A stretch of DNA of 53,068 nucleotides from CAZUGA01 sp964619885 (GTDB lineage: Bacteria > Pseudomonadota > Gammaproteobacteria > Methylococcales > UBA1147): assembly GCA_964619885.1 (NCBI GenBank), contig CAZUGA010000033.1:1-53068 (forward strand). Reading direction: 5' to 3'. Position 1 is the first letter of the stretch; every line of letters begins with the position of its first letter. Shown here piece after piece: positions 1 through 8,346 of this stretch. The notes beneath the pieces are model-generated. The model did no database searches. It was not told the DNA's origin and saw only the letters and a program-made list of their open reading frames with translations. A program made the position numbers and the translations under genes.

Positions 1-2
1 TC

Positions 3-80
3 TTTTTCAGTGCTTTAGACCCTTTGTCCGGGGTTGAAGTCACGGATTCAGGTATACGACAAATGATTATTGACAAATGA
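3..80 (+). CDS. 3' end of a truncated upstream gene (partial)
   Basis: The only plus frame open from the window edge runs 25 codons to a TGA at 78-80 and ends with the residues DSGIRQMIIDK. The other two plus frames stop at 16 and 35. It reads like a normal hydrophilic C-terminus, so it is probably the tail of a gene that begins left of the window. Too little is visible to name a family, and chance openness over 78 bases is possible. Confidence 0.35.
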   Translation, partial: FFSALDPLSGVEVTDSGIRQMIIDK

Positions 81-99
81 CTGTATTATTGAATATAAG
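70..99 (+). promoter_or_regulatory. sigma70-type promoter
   Basis: A perfect -35 box TTGACA (70-75) is followed after 18 bases by TATAAG (94-99), which matches five of six positions of the -10 consensus. It faces the small gene that starts at 212 and would leave a leader of roughly 105 bases. It overlaps the end of the putative upstream gene. Confidence 0.55.
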
Positions 100-211
100 A
101 TACCTATCACTCAGTGGGCTGTGTGATGAAAAAGAAAGTAAATTTCGTGTGACTGGGGTGAGTAAATATTTCTTATCCGAAAATTGAAAATAACTGAGTA
201 GGATGAAAATT

Positions 212-385
212 ATGAATACTAAAAAAACAACACCAACAGATGAAGATTTAGAACTTGATCACGTCATAGACTTTGTCTTTCAAATGGCGCGCAAACGTTT
301 GCGTACGAGTTTAAGTGAGCTCCGCACAATTAAAGCTATCAGGGATCAAGTCGAGATAAATAGAGCGGCTTCGCCTCCCAGTTAA
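212..385 (+). CDS. small hypothetical protein (57 aa)
   Basis: Not recognised. A short charged protein, acidic at the N-terminus (DEDLELDHVIDFVF) and basic in the middle (ARKRLRTSLSELR), likely two helices, without a signal peptide or membrane segment. I prefer the ATG at 212 to the in-frame ATG at 203, because the AGGA at 200-203 sits 8 bases before 212 but overlaps the earlier codon. It has its own consensus promoter (70-99) and a strong terminator (457-512), so it is probably a stand-alone transcript. It lies inside the putative mobile element. A small regulator is possible, but no DNA-binding motif is evident. Confidence 0.55.
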   Translation: MNTKKTTPTDEDLELDHVIDFVFQMARKRLRTSLSELRTIKAIRDQVEINRAASPPS

Positions 386-410
386 ATAAACATAAAAGAT
401 AATAGTAATA

Positions 411-449
411 CCTCAAGCTCCCCCCCACATTCCCCACATAGTCTTGAGG
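411..449 (+). repeat. inverted repeat CCTCAAG / CTTGAGG
   Basis: A 7-base inverted repeat (411-417 and 443-449) lies just after the stop of the small gene and before the stronger terminator. The 11-mer CATTCCCCACA occurs at 428-438, in its loop, and again at 470-480, in the loop of the next hairpin. It could be an upstream mRNA-stabilising hairpin or half of a tandem terminator. Confidence 0.35.
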
Positions 450-456
450 ACGATCT

Positions 457-512
457 CCGCTCTGACCAACATTCCCCACACACGTTTGTTGGTCAGGGCG
501 GTTTTTATTTTT
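457..512 (+). terminator. rho-independent terminator
   Basis: A 14-base stem, CCGCTCTGACCAAC (457-470) with GTTGGTCAGGGCGG (488-501), contains one G-T wobble and is followed directly by a T-rich tract (502-512). It terminates the transcript of the small gene at 212-385. Confidence 0.85.
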
Positions 513-887
513 CATCAAAATAAAATAAGGTTTCCGTTTTGCAAGTGATCAATCGGCGATACGATTGCATGTCACTGGCTCGGCTCGATGCCAGGCTGTG
601 ACATTAAAGCGGGGGTATCCAACAGGGGGCAGCGAATGCAGCCCCCTTTGGCAAGATGCGTTGGACGGAGAAATGGGACATTTTGTAGTACAACGCACAT
701 CTTGCGGAACGCGCGGCTTCGCCGTATTACACATCAAAATGTATTACTGTAGCTTATCGTATTACATTCTTTTCTAGCTTTGAATTGTCGCCAAGATCAA
801 ATCGACTTTTATTCATTCACGTACAATGTTTGCCTTACAGGTTATTTTATTAAATGCGTCTGCCTGACAAAAATGGAGTGCGCCACA
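513..887. other. non-coding region rich in inverted and direct repeats
   Basis: No convincing gene is present. Visible structures are: AGGGGGC/GCCCCCT at 624-630 and 641-647; an imperfect inverted pair GCAAGATG-CGTTG (650-663) and CAACGCACATCTTGC (691-705); outer arms ACATTTTG (678-685) and CAAAATGT (735-742) enclosing a CGGC-TTC-GCCG hairpin (714-724); and the heptamer GTATTAC at 724-730, 741-747 and 759-765, spaced 17 and 18 bases apart. TACAAT at 822-827 could be a -10 box for the metallopeptidase gene. Within a mobile element, an oriT, an operator array or an origin are all possible. Confidence 0.5.
724..765 (+). repeat. three GTATTAC direct repeats (iteron-like)
   Basis: Identical heptamers start at 724, 741 and 759, so their spacing is 17 and 18 bases. 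A variant, GTAGTAC, lies at 685-691. Regular spacing of this kind is seen in operators and iterons. The function is not known. Confidence 0.45.
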
Positions 888-1991
888 GTGATTGATCCAG
901 CAATGTTAGCCAGAGACATTGAAACATGTTTTAACGTAACTTCTTCGGAAATTACGCCCGCTATGATCCAGCGTCATATTGATCGGTTAAAACGCTTGGG
1001 CACTAAAATCACCAATGACACGCAACCATCACGCGCTTTAGCTAAATTGGTTACCCGCAATCTAAGTTTTCTCAATAGTAAAGAACAAGAGATGCTTTTG
1101 GCTTGTGAAGTTTATGTTGTGCCATTGCCGCTATGCATGGCCTACTCGAAAGCGCCTAATACGATAATTATCGGTAACGGATTACTCAATTTGATAACAG
1201 CTTGCGGCTATTGGGCTAATTTTTCTGAGACGATTCCCTTGCCGCTCGACAAAATCAAACCAATGGCTAACTTTCCAACAATTTCTGTTCGTGAGGCAAT
1301 TCCAGTTTTTTTATTCGCTATGATGTATCGACACTATCAATATGGGGAGGCTTTACCCGATTTCCGTTCTTTGATGATGGATCAGTCCGGTACTTTTCCT
1401 GATCAGGAAGTCAAAGATGCTATCGCTGGTGCTGCTACCTTTATCCTGTTACATGAGCTGGGTCATTTAAGTTTGGAACATCATCTTGAAGATAAACAGG
1501 TTCTGCCCATTGATGCACCATTGGCAGTCCATCAAGAACTTTCTACTTATCAAAGAAAGGAACTTGAAGCCGACGATTTTGCCATGCAAGCAATCCAAGA
1601 AAAACTTAGGCCGTTGCATATTGCCTGGATCAATATGGCGCTCAATTTTCACTTAATCCGCGAAACATTATTGGGGGAAAGGTGTAACCGTCATCCAATC
1701 AATATCAACCGCTTGGCTTATGCCAGCGTACGCTCTAAAGGTAAACAACTAACTCCGGCCAATTACTCGGAGCATCTGGAAGGAATGGGTAATTCTTTTA
1801 CTAATATTGAGACCAATAACAGCATAATATCGGAGTCTAATAAAATGCCAGTATTAGAAGCACTCAGCCGGAATGAGATCATTTCCCAGCTAAAGTTTAT
1901 GGACGAGCATCTTAGTCCTATTGGGATGAGCGTCAAAAACATTACGGAAGATAACTCCGAACTGCCTGACTGGACAGATTTATTAGTGTGA
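888..1991 (+). CDS. HEXXH zinc metallopeptidase, Lit/peptidase U49-like
   Basis: A 367-residue protein with the zinc-protease motif HELGH (residues 189-193) in a hydrophobic helix, followed about 32 residues later by ELEADDFA (225-232), whose acidic residue is the likely third zinc ligand. This layout is that of gluzincins, and its best resemblance is to Lit, the peptidase U49 that cleaves EF-Tu during phage infection. Other cytosolic HEXXH families remain possible. No signal peptide or membrane segment is visible. I chose the GTG at 888 because GGAG at 875-878 precedes it by 9 bases; upstream in-frame TTG (780) and ATG (873) codons lack a ribosome site. It lies convergent to two unrecognised genes in a mobile element, a setting that suits a defence role. 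The role is inferred; the motif is directly seen. Confidence 0.6.
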   Translation: MIDPAMLARDIETCFNVTSSEITPAMIQRHIDRLKRLGTKITNDTQPSRALAKLVTRNLSFLNSKEQEMLLACEVYVVPLPLCMAYSKAPNTIIIGNGLLNLITACGYWANFSETIPLPLDKIKPMANFPTISVREAIPVFLFAMMYRHYQYGEALPDFRSLMMDQSGTFPDQEVKDAIAGAATFILLHELGHLSLEHHLEDKQVLPIDAPLAVHQELSTYQRKELEADDFAMQAIQEKLRPLHIAWINMALNFHLIRETLLGERCNRHPININRLAYASVRSKGKQLTPANYSEHLEGMGNSFTNIETNNSIISESNKMPVLEALSRNEIISQLKFMDEHLSPIGMSVKNITEDNSELPDWTDLLV

Positions 1992-2018
1992 TTAATTTCT
2001 GGCGCTATGTCAGTAAAA

Positions 2019-2696
2019 TCATTCTGGCTCTTGTGTTGTATAACTAGCACGGCGCGCTAAATGGAAATACCACTCACTATTCATCCATTCAGATAAATAC
2101 TCCTGATATTCCTGATAAAATGTGTCCTTGCCGATCTGTTGTTCTTCCACCTGCTCAAGCGTAGCGTTCAAGACACGCTCAGCCAATTCAGTATCAATGC
2201 CGAATAACTCAGCGTTATTCCATGGCTGTCGACCGAATTGGTCACGCAAGAGTAAATCGATCTCGGGATGCGCCAGTAACCGTTCAGTTAATGCATTGGC
2301 AAATTTATTAGAACAGGTAATATGAATGGCCGTCTCCAAATATTTTGGATGCTGAAAATTTACCGGCACGCCGTCATCTAGCAATTCATTAAAACGATCT
2401 ACACGCCTCTTATCCGCCGCTTCCAGAAATTCCATGCAAAGCTCAACAATTTTGCGTTCATCGGACATTTCTCTACCTTTCCCTGGTGTGTTTTGGTCTG
2501 TTAATAGAAAAGTCCATTTAGCAATAAGCTTTTCTACACGTTCTTGGGCGTCTTTTTCGCTTTGAGCGTCACCGACAAGCCCCAGAGATATTTCTTCACC
2601 AACCGCTACTCCCCAATCCCGCAAGCTATGCATTGAGCCAGCATCGGTATTCTGCCGGTAGTGACGCCAAAGCCAATCTCTTTCCCTGTTATTCAT
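2019..2696 (-). CDS. hypothetical protein with ankyrin-like segment
   Basis: A soluble 225-residue protein, not confidently recognised. The central stretch (LLDDGVPVNFQHPKYLETAIH, then CSNKFANALTERLLAHPEIDLLLRDQFGRQP) has the spacing and the DxxGxxP-type turn of one to two ankyrin repeats. The N-terminus is aromatic and charged (RERDWLWRHYRQN). I chose the ATG at 2696; an in-frame TTG at 2714 is possible. It follows the minus-strand gene ending at 2721 by about 25 bases, which suggests an operon, and it ends 27 bases from the stop of the convergent metallopeptidase. It may be the second part of a small accessory or defence module, but there is no functional motif to prove it. Confidence 0.55.
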   Translation of the reverse strand: MNNRERDWLWRHYRQNTDAGSMHSLRDWGVAVGEEISLGLVGDAQSEKDAQERVEKLIAKWTFLLTDQNTPGKGREMSDERKIVELCMEFLEAADKRRVDRFNELLDDGVPVNFQHPKYLETAIHITCSNKFANALTERLLAHPEIDLLLRDQFGRQPWNNAELFGIDTELAERVLNATLEQVEEQQIGKDTFYQEYQEYLSEWMNSEWYFHLARRASYTTQEPE

Positions 2697-2720
2697 TGAT
2701 ATAAGCTCATCCAAACCATG

Positions 2721-3644
2721 TCAAACAGAATTCCGCCGTAATAAAAACAGCTTATCTAGTAAATCTTCTTTTACGACATTAATTAAATCTGGCTCGTCAG
2801 ATTCACTTTCTATAGAAATGCGATCTTCAGGGAAATCATGTTTCAGCAGTAGCAATGCATCTGGAGGGCTGCCTGAGTAAATCTTATTATCAAAGCCCAG
2901 AGATAAATAAAATTCGTTACGATCCGTACGGTGGTGCTTAGTATATACAAACAGATTTTCTTCACTGCTAAGAACTGCCCAACCCGAATAAAGCTCGGAT
3001 TCATCATCGATGGGTTCCAACGAGACAGTCCGATTGCCGTGAGAATATGAATTCGATTGTACAAGATCGACAATCACTGCCCCATTTCCAATAGATTCCA
3101 AAATGTGAAGACTCAAACATTTTGGAATTTCCTTATCCTCACTGGGTTCGGTTCCATCGTAGCAACTCTGGTAGCTGCCCTTAAATTGTTCAGGAACAAG
3201 GCAGCGCTTTGATATTTCGGAGTAATTGAGATATTCCTGCAAGAAAAATGGTGCTTGCAGTTTGGGCGGCTCCAATAACTGCTCTTTATTGCAAAACCAG
3301 CCTTTGCTGCTCTGATCCGTCAAAAAACTAATGATCGCCTCTACTCGATCATTTTGTGGAATAGAAAATTTTTGAAAACGCTGTGTGGATGATGCCTCTG
3401 GTTCATAGGCCGATTCTTTGCCTTTTCCTGATTTTTCATACCAACCACGCACAAAATTCTCAAGACTGTTCTTGGGGAGCTCAATATCGCAAAAAGCTTC
3501 TATGTCACTGGCAAGTTCACCCCACTCGTATTTTTGACTTGAACTGCCTCTCCACAAGTTTCTATAACTCATCAAAATATGGCGCATCCGCTGATACACA
3601 ACATAGTCATACCGTTGATGTGAATTTTTTTCAGTGCCTTTCAA
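2721..3644 (-). CDS. hypothetical protein (about 307 aa)
   Basis: Not recognised. The N-terminal 80 residues are basic and helical (QRMRHILMSYRNLWRG, later LENFVRGWYEKSG) and could hold a divergent helix-turn-helix. The rest is mixed alpha/beta with many aromatic residues and an acidic tail ending in DLLDKLFLLRR. No signal peptide or membrane segment. The first codon at 3644 is a TTG without a clear ribosome site; an ATG at 3587 is an alternative. It is the first gene of a two-gene minus-strand unit with the ankyrin-like gene and is divergent from the 4TM/vWA/VirD4 cassette, so the 180 bases between them must hold promoters for both directions. Confidence 0.55.
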   Translation of the reverse strand: MKGTEKNSHQRYDYVVYQRMRHILMSYRNLWRGSSSQKYEWGELASDIEAFCDIELPKNSLENFVRGWYEKSGKGKESAYEPEASSTQRFQKFSIPQNDRVEAIISFLTDQSSKGWFCNKEQLLEPPKLQAPFFLQEYLNYSEISKRCLVPEQFKGSYQSCYDGTEPSEDKEIPKCLSLHILESIGNGAVIVDLVQSNSYSHGNRTVSLEPIDDESELYSGWAVLSSEENLFVYTKHHRTDRNEFYLSLGFDNKIYSGSPPDALLLLKHDFPEDRISIESESDEPDLINVVKEDLLDKLFLLRRNSV

Positions 3645-3824
3645 TGCTTATCACAACCTTCAATTCAAATTCCCTTGCCACTGTCACGAGGAAATCGCGA
3701 GGTAGGAAGTTTTTAATCAATGCTAAAGTCTTTCTAAATTTTTAACGCCAAGCTGAGTAACGCTACAAATCTTAATAAGGTGCTGTTATGCAATATAAAT
3801 CTGTTAGCCAAGCAGGGGAAATAT

Positions 3825-5126
3825 ATGAAACACGCTAACGCTGATTATACCGGAGTCGCGATTGACTGGACCATTTCCCAGGCGCTTGGTGGTCATCAGG
3901 TTGATAGCGAGGCATACCGGCTGCGCGCGAGCCATGAGGATAATCTAAGGGTGCAGCAAAATGCCCTTAAATCCAAATGCGCGGAAGCGGAAAGCTTACA
4001 GGCTAAATTAAATTCTGGTCTGGACGAGCCAATTGATTACAAAGTTGAATGCGATGATCTGCTTGCCGAAGCACAAACCACATTATCTCAGAAAGCGCGG
4101 GGAATTACGCGCGCAGAAAATTCTCAAGAAGCATTTCGTTTAAGGCATGGCATAACGCGCGAACCCATCACATCCAAAACAGCACAAAACATGATGTTCT
4201 TAATGATCTTGGTGTTTGTTGAGGCTGGGATCAATGCTTCGTTTTTCCAAAACGCTTATATGGTTGCCAGTCCCTTTGCTGCGCTCTTAACCAGCCTATT
4301 AATATCAGTGACCAATGTATTGGTTTGTGCCTGCGCTGGATATTACATAGGGCGCTGGAAAGATTATGGCTTGAACGCCGTGGATGCAAATTCACCTGTC
4401 TTTACTTACCGCCGCAACCAGGCAAGATTTTTGTTCTGGTGTTTTATTGGAGTGATGGGTTTTTTCCATGCAACAGTCGGGTTAGTTCGTGCGCTGGAAT
4501 CCTTGGAAAGCGTTCATCACGCCATAGTTAATTATAAATTATTGCTAACAACGCCCGAAGCGGTGTTTCTAGTTCTGACCGGCTCCTGCCTGTCTGTTCT
4601 TGCTTATCAGAAAGGCAAACATGCCTTCGGTGATCCCTATCCCGAGTATGGTGAGCTTCATGAGACCGTTTATAGCCTTCACGATGATTTGCTTGATGCA
4701 TTTGATGATCTTACTCAGCAAATTGAAGAACGCTTTGATGATGCCATACATATGCTGGAAAAGTCAGGAAAGAACCAGCGGCGTAGCATTGCAAAATATA
4801 ACCACTGCGTTGAATCCTGCCTCAAAGCTAAACGTGATCTGGAGTGCGCCGTCGGTAAGGCAGAAAGCCAAATCCAGATGCAACTATCCCAGATAGCCAA
4901 TCATCATCGGGCGGCGCGTGGCAGTCCTACGCAAAACTCAGAAAAAAGCACGAAACATCTGGTTTCGTTTGAAAATTTTCTGAATTTCAAAATTCCAGCC
5001 TTTCATCACCCGCCTGATATGAAAGGGCACAAAGCCCGATTGGCTGAAGATAAGGCTCGCGCTTTTAATAGCTTAAACACAATCTTTCAGGAAATTTTTG
5101 AAGATAATGTAGGAGCAAAATCATGA
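3825..5126 (+). CDS. four-TM membrane protein with coiled-coil flanks
   Basis: A 433-residue protein, not assigned to a named family. The first 110 residues are charged and helical, probably coiled coil. Four hydrophobic segments follow at about residues 122-140, 152-176, 202-223 and 243-261, then a long helical cytoplasmic tail rich in charged residues. The ATG at 3825 is preferred, since AGGGG (3814-3818) precedes it by 6 bases; a GTG at 3780 is in frame but has no ribosome site. Its stop overlaps the start of the vWA-like gene (ATGA at 5123), and the coupling ATPase gene follows, so the three genes are almost certainly co-translated. It may be a membrane scaffold for the coupling protein. 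This is inferred from context only. Confidence 0.7.
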   Translation: MKHANADYTGVAIDWTISQALGGHQVDSEAYRLRASHEDNLRVQQNALKSKCAEAESLQAKLNSGLDEPIDYKVECDDLLAEAQTTLSQKARGITRAENSQEAFRLRHGITREPITSKTAQNMMFLMILVFVEAGINASFFQNAYMVASPFAALLTSLLISVTNVLVCACAGYYIGRWKDYGLNAVDANSPVFTYRRNQARFLFWCFIGVMGFFHATVGLVRALESLESVHHAIVNYKLLLTTPEAVFLVLTGSCLSVLAYQKGKHAFGDPYPEYGELHETVYSLHDDLLDAFDDLTQQIEERFDDAIHMLEKSGKNQRRSIAKYNHCVESCLKAKRDLECAVGKAESQIQMQLSQIANHHRAARGSPTQNSEKSTKHLVSFENFLNFKIPAFHHPPDMKGHKARLAEDKARAFNSLNTIFQEIFEDNVGAKS

Positions 5127-5980
5127 GAAGACGATCACGTAATAATCCTCTTGTCTTAACCGCCTATGCTGGAATCTTGATCCTATGTGTCGGTGGGCTA
5201 GGCTATGCGGCCATGCAAAGCTACGGCAAACAAGTAGCGGATGAATATGGGTGTTTTGCAGATGCGCAGCAGCCCCAGAGCTTTGTTATGTTCGATGCCA
5301 GCGAACCTAGATTTAATGATGAGCAGGCAAGATCGCTCAGGACTTATTTTGACCGGCTCTATGAAAATTTAAGCTTTAATGAGCGTTTGAGTTTTATCAC
5401 AAGCGAAGCTGATCAGGTTGCATCCGTATCAGCGCCGCGCTTTTATGTTTGCGGTCAGGCCAAAAGCCCCAAACAACTGGAAGAAATTGGCGCAGCAAGC
5501 TCTCAAGCCGGTTACTTAAAGAAGCAAAAACAGCGCCTATATGATCATGTGGTAGCGCCAGAATATGACGCGCTATTATCTGAAAATCCTGATGATGAGC
5601 GGCGGCAATATTATCAATCCCCAATCATGGAAATGATTGCTGATATTTCACGTTTACGAGAGTTAGAGCGCGGCAGTCGCCTGATAATCGTGAGCGATCT
5701 GATCCAGAACTCCGACAGCGTACGGTTTTGCAGGGTTCGCGGCGACATGCCCGAATTTAAAACGTTTAAAAAGCGTCCAGCCTATTCATTGCTAAAGCCA
5801 AAATCACTGGAAAATATTGAGGTTGAAATCCTTTTAGTGCAGCGCATGGGCTATGGCCAGGAAGGATATGATTATTGCTCTGGCGAAAAAGAACTCATGG
5901 CATTTTGGGGCGATTTTTTTACCGATAACGGCGCTAGTGTTCATTTTATCCGCATTCGCCATGGCAATATCGAAGGCTAA
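5123..5980 (+). CDS. membrane-anchored vWA-like protein
   Basis: A 285-residue protein with a basic start (RRRSRNN) and one N-terminal membrane anchor (about residues 9-30), followed by a periplasmic or external domain. The segment SFVMFDASEP (about 53-62) resembles the first strand and the DxS-type metal site of von Willebrand A domains. A second strand, RLIIVSDLIQNSD, fits the later vWA core with its aspartate. The canonical DxSxS is not complete, so it is a divergent vWA-like fold rather than a certain one. The start overlaps the preceding gene by 4 bases, and the coupling ATPase follows after 5 bases, so it is the middle member of a tight operon. Confidence 0.55.
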   Translation: MRRRSRNNPLVLTAYAGILILCVGGLGYAAMQSYGKQVADEYGCFADAQQPQSFVMFDASEPRFNDEQARSLRTYFDRLYENLSFNERLSFITSEADQVASVSAPRFYVCGQAKSPKQLEEIGAASSQAGYLKKQKQRLYDHVVAPEYDALLSENPDDERRQYYQSPIMEMIADISRLRELERGSRLIIVSDLIQNSDSVRFCRVRGDMPEFKTFKKRPAYSLLKPKSLENIEVEILLVQRMGYGQEGYDYCSGEKELMAFWGDFFTDNGASVHFIRIRHGNIEG

Positions 5981-5985
5981 AGCCA

Positions 5986-7740
5986 ATGAATGATAAAAAA
6001 CAACAAGCTAAACCCAAGCCAAATTTCTTCGCCATTGTTTTTATCACTGGCGTTTCGATCTGGGCGTATTTGCAATTGGGTGCTCCTATCGTTAGTAGAG
6101 AGATACAGCCCTTGCCGGCTTTAGCTCTGCTATTTGCCGCCCTTGGTATTTTGCGAATTATCATTTGCTTGCTTGAATTTCTCGTTGCATTTATCGATTG
6201 GCAAAGCACCCGCACCACTACAGGCAGAAGCGGAACAGCTTCATTTGGAAGGAAAAAGGGTTTTAAAAAAGACCTCACCCGTAAAAAACAAGGGCCGTTC
6301 TGGGGCGTTAATGCAGCTCGTGATCATACAGCTTTATTTTTTGATTATGTCTCAAACGCTCTAACCATAGCTCCTGCTGGATCAGGTAAAGGTATTTGCA
6401 CTGTTGTTCCTATGGGCATGTCTATTCGCGGCAGCAAGATATTTCCAGACTTTAAAGGTGAGCTGATCTGTATGCTTAAAAAGCCGCTGGAAAAACGCGG
6501 TGAAATTGTCCGCAAGCTTAATCCTGCCGGTCTGTGGAAGGAAAAAATCGGCGAAAGTGATAGCTATAGCCCGCTCGATATTATTGCCGATGATTTAAAC
6601 CGTCCAGGCGGACTTCGCGATGTCATGGATGATTTACGCGAAATCACCCGGCAAATACTCCCGGAACCATCGGAACGTGAATCTGAAAACACGTATTTTA
6701 GGGAAGGTTCTCGCGGATTAATTGGGATGGCAACATTAATCGAAACCATGATCGAGGAATATGATGCCACGCTTTCCAGCGTTTCCCTGCTGATCGAAGA
6801 CCGGCTTCGCCTGGAAGATCATGCAAGGTGGATTGCAGGCCTAGATATTAATGGAAAACCTCACAGTGATGGCGCTTTTCCGATAGAGCAAACGCCCTGG
6901 GCGCAAAAACACAGCACAGAAGATGTAGCTGAATTTACAAAGCTGGTACGCGCTAAGGCAAAAAATCTGCTTGCTCTGATGTCTGGAGAGGATACGCGCA
7001 CATTCGATTCATTTATCACAGGGGCGCAGCAGGCGCTTGCGCCATTTGCCTTTGGTCGTCTGGCTTCGTGCATGGGACGCTCGACTTTTAGGATGGATGA
7101 GCTCAAGGAAGGAAAAAATCCGACCAATCTTTTTATCGTAAGTGATGCCAGTCGCATGGAAGCTTATAAACCTTTTATCGGCCTGATCCAATGGTGCTGT
7201 ATGACTGCTATTAAGCGCCATAAAAACAAAGATCGGTCTGTATATTTTATTCTCGATGAAGCGACAAATTACAAGATTAGCGGGCTAGAAAGCCTTCTGA
7301 CCTGGGGGCGCTCATATGGGCTAAAGCTGCATGTCATATTTCAGGATTTATCGGCCTTTGAGCGCGTATATGGCAAGGCGGCATTAGAGACGTTACTGAG
7401 TGAAACCGAAATTAAACAGTTTCTACCTGGGCAGCGCTCGCCCAAAACTCTTGAGCTGATTTCAAAGAAATTACTGGGTGAACAATCCGTCATATCTGCA
7501 AATTTATCGCGTACAGAAACCGCTTCTGGAGTGCGTGAAAGTTTGAGCGAAACAGCCCGCGTTCTCATGACTGAAGATGAAATAAGGCGCACAAATCACG
7601 GAATATTATTTGTACGGCGCAACCGGCCAATATTATTTGATCCGGTTTCTTACGCAGAAATTTACCCCTGGAAAAATCAGGTCGGAATAAATCCGTTTTT
7701 TGGCAAAGCATTTCGCAAACGAACCAAATTAAGAATTTAA
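5986..7740 (+). CDS. VirD4/TraG-family type IV coupling ATPase
   Basis: A 584-residue protein with two N-terminal membrane segments (about 12-32 and 44-68), then a cytoplasmic NTPase domain: Walker A APAGSGKG (129-136) and Walker B VYFILDEATN (D424, E425), followed by a TWGRSYGLKLHVIFQDL segment typical of TraG/VirD4 proteins. In this family the hexameric ATPase brings a relaxase-DNA complex, or proteins, to a type IV secretion channel at the inner membrane. It is the third gene of the 4TM/vWA/VirD4 cassette. No relaxase, mating-pair or pilus genes are visible from 1 to 10.4 kb. The element may use a helper conjugation system, the missing genes may lie left of the window, or the ATPase may serve another transport role. 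Confidence 0.9.
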   Translation: MNDKKQQAKPKPNFFAIVFITGVSIWAYLQLGAPIVSREIQPLPALALLFAALGILRIIICLLEFLVAFIDWQSTRTTTGRSGTASFGRKKGFKKDLTRKKQGPFWGVNAARDHTALFFDYVSNALTIAPAGSGKGICTVVPMGMSIRGSKIFPDFKGELICMLKKPLEKRGEIVRKLNPAGLWKEKIGESDSYSPLDIIADDLNRPGGLRDVMDDLREITRQILPEPSERESENTYFREGSRGLIGMATLIETMIEEYDATLSSVSLLIEDRLRLEDHARWIAGLDINGKPHSDGAFPIEQTPWAQKHSTEDVAEFTKLVRAKAKNLLALMSGEDTRTFDSFITGAQQALAPFAFGRLASCMGRSTFRMDELKEGKNPTNLFIVSDASRMEAYKPFIGLIQWCCMTAIKRHKNKDRSVYFILDEATNYKISGLESLLTWGRSYGLKLHVIFQDLSAFERVYGKAALETLLSETEIKQFLPGQRSPKTLELISKKLLGEQSVISANLSRTETASGVRESLSETARVLMTEDEIRRTNHGILFVRRNRPILFDPVSYAEIYPWKNQVGINPFFGKAFRKRTKLRI

Positions 7741-7752
7741 GCGAGGCTAATA

Positions 7753-8037
7753 ATGGAGCGATATACACCCAGAAGACTTAGACCATTGGCAATTACATCC
7801 ATGATGCTGCGCGGTCTTATTTGGCTACTTGAATATTGGCCAATCTTACTTGTAGCTGGATTATTTATATCACCGCTGCAACCATATTTACGCACTGAGT
7901 ATGAATATTACATGGTTGGCTCAAGAAAAATCATGCTCACTTGCGATTATCTTGGTATGCGTGGCTTTATTAAATACACCAAGGGCACAAACTGCCCAGT
8001 AATTGTCATTCTAAATTCACAAAACCATTCCCAATAA
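7753..8037 (+). CDS. small single-TM protein (94 aa)
   Basis: Not recognised. A basic N-terminus (ERYTPRRLRPLA) is followed by one hydrophobic segment (about residues 25-45, LLEYWPILLVAGLFISPL), then a short outside domain with two cysteines (residues 75 and 86). GAGG at 7742-7745 gives a ribosome site 7 bases before the ATG. It starts 12 bases after the coupling ATPase and is probably the last gene of the same transcript. A role as an accessory subunit of the cassette is inferred from position only. Confidence 0.6.
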   Translation: MERYTPRRLRPLAITSMMLRGLIWLLEYWPILLVAGLFISPLQPYLRTEYEYYMVGSRKIMLTCDYLGMRGFIKYTKGTNCPVIVILNSQNHSQ

Positions 8038-8061
8038 CTTTATTTAAAGAGGATAAAACCC

Positions 8062-8346
8062 ATGAAAGATATTGAAAACACTAAACAGGTCAAAAAACCC
8101 GATTATGTTGCATATAACGTCCAAGAAACCCAAGACGGCAAAGGCATTTGGAATCGCGTTGGCGCAGCCTGGGAGCATAAGGACGGACAGGGCTTTGAAC
8201 TGAACTTAAGCAGCCTGCCTGTTAATGGTCGCATTACTTTGCGGGAACTGTGCGAGGAACGTATGCAGGAATATTCGGAAGAGCGTAAAAGCCAAAAACC
8301 AGCAAGGCAAAGCGAACAAAAACGCAATTTCACCAGGAGTCGATAA
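8062..8346 (+). CDS. small conserved protein of mobile elements (94 aa)
   Basis: A soluble 94-residue protein. The core DYVAYNVQETQDGKGIWNRVG, then AAWEHKDGQGFELNLSSLPVNGRITLR, is the pattern of a small protein common on conjugative plasmids and genomic islands, where it often lies among mobilisation genes; the biochemical role is not known. The tail is basic and low in complexity (ERKSQKPARQSEQKRN). A GAGG ribosome site lies 8 bases before the ATG. It supports assignment of this stretch to a transferable element. Confidence 0.65.
   Translation: MKDIENTKQVKKPDYVAYNVQETQDGKGIWNRVGAAWEHKDGQGFELNLSSLPVNGRITLRELCEERMQEYSEERKSQKPARQSEQKRNFTRSR

Noticed and set aside
678..742. Integron attC site
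   Set aside because: The imperfect palindrome lacks the paired RYYYAAC / GTTRRRY core sites, and no tyrosine integron integrase or cassette array is visible.
724..765. GTATTAC repeats as a CRISPR array
   Set aside because: Repeats of 7 bases at 17-18-base spacing are far too short for CRISPR repeats and spacers, and no cas gene is present.
565..777. Open frames on both strands at 549-777
   Set aside because: They lie over inverted repeats, have no ribosome site, and the sequence reads better as a non-coding structured region.
780..887. Longer N-terminus of the metallopeptidase from the TTG at 780
   Set aside because: No ribosome site for 780 or 873; a GGAG suits the GTG at 888, and a possible -10 box (822-827) lies inside the extension.
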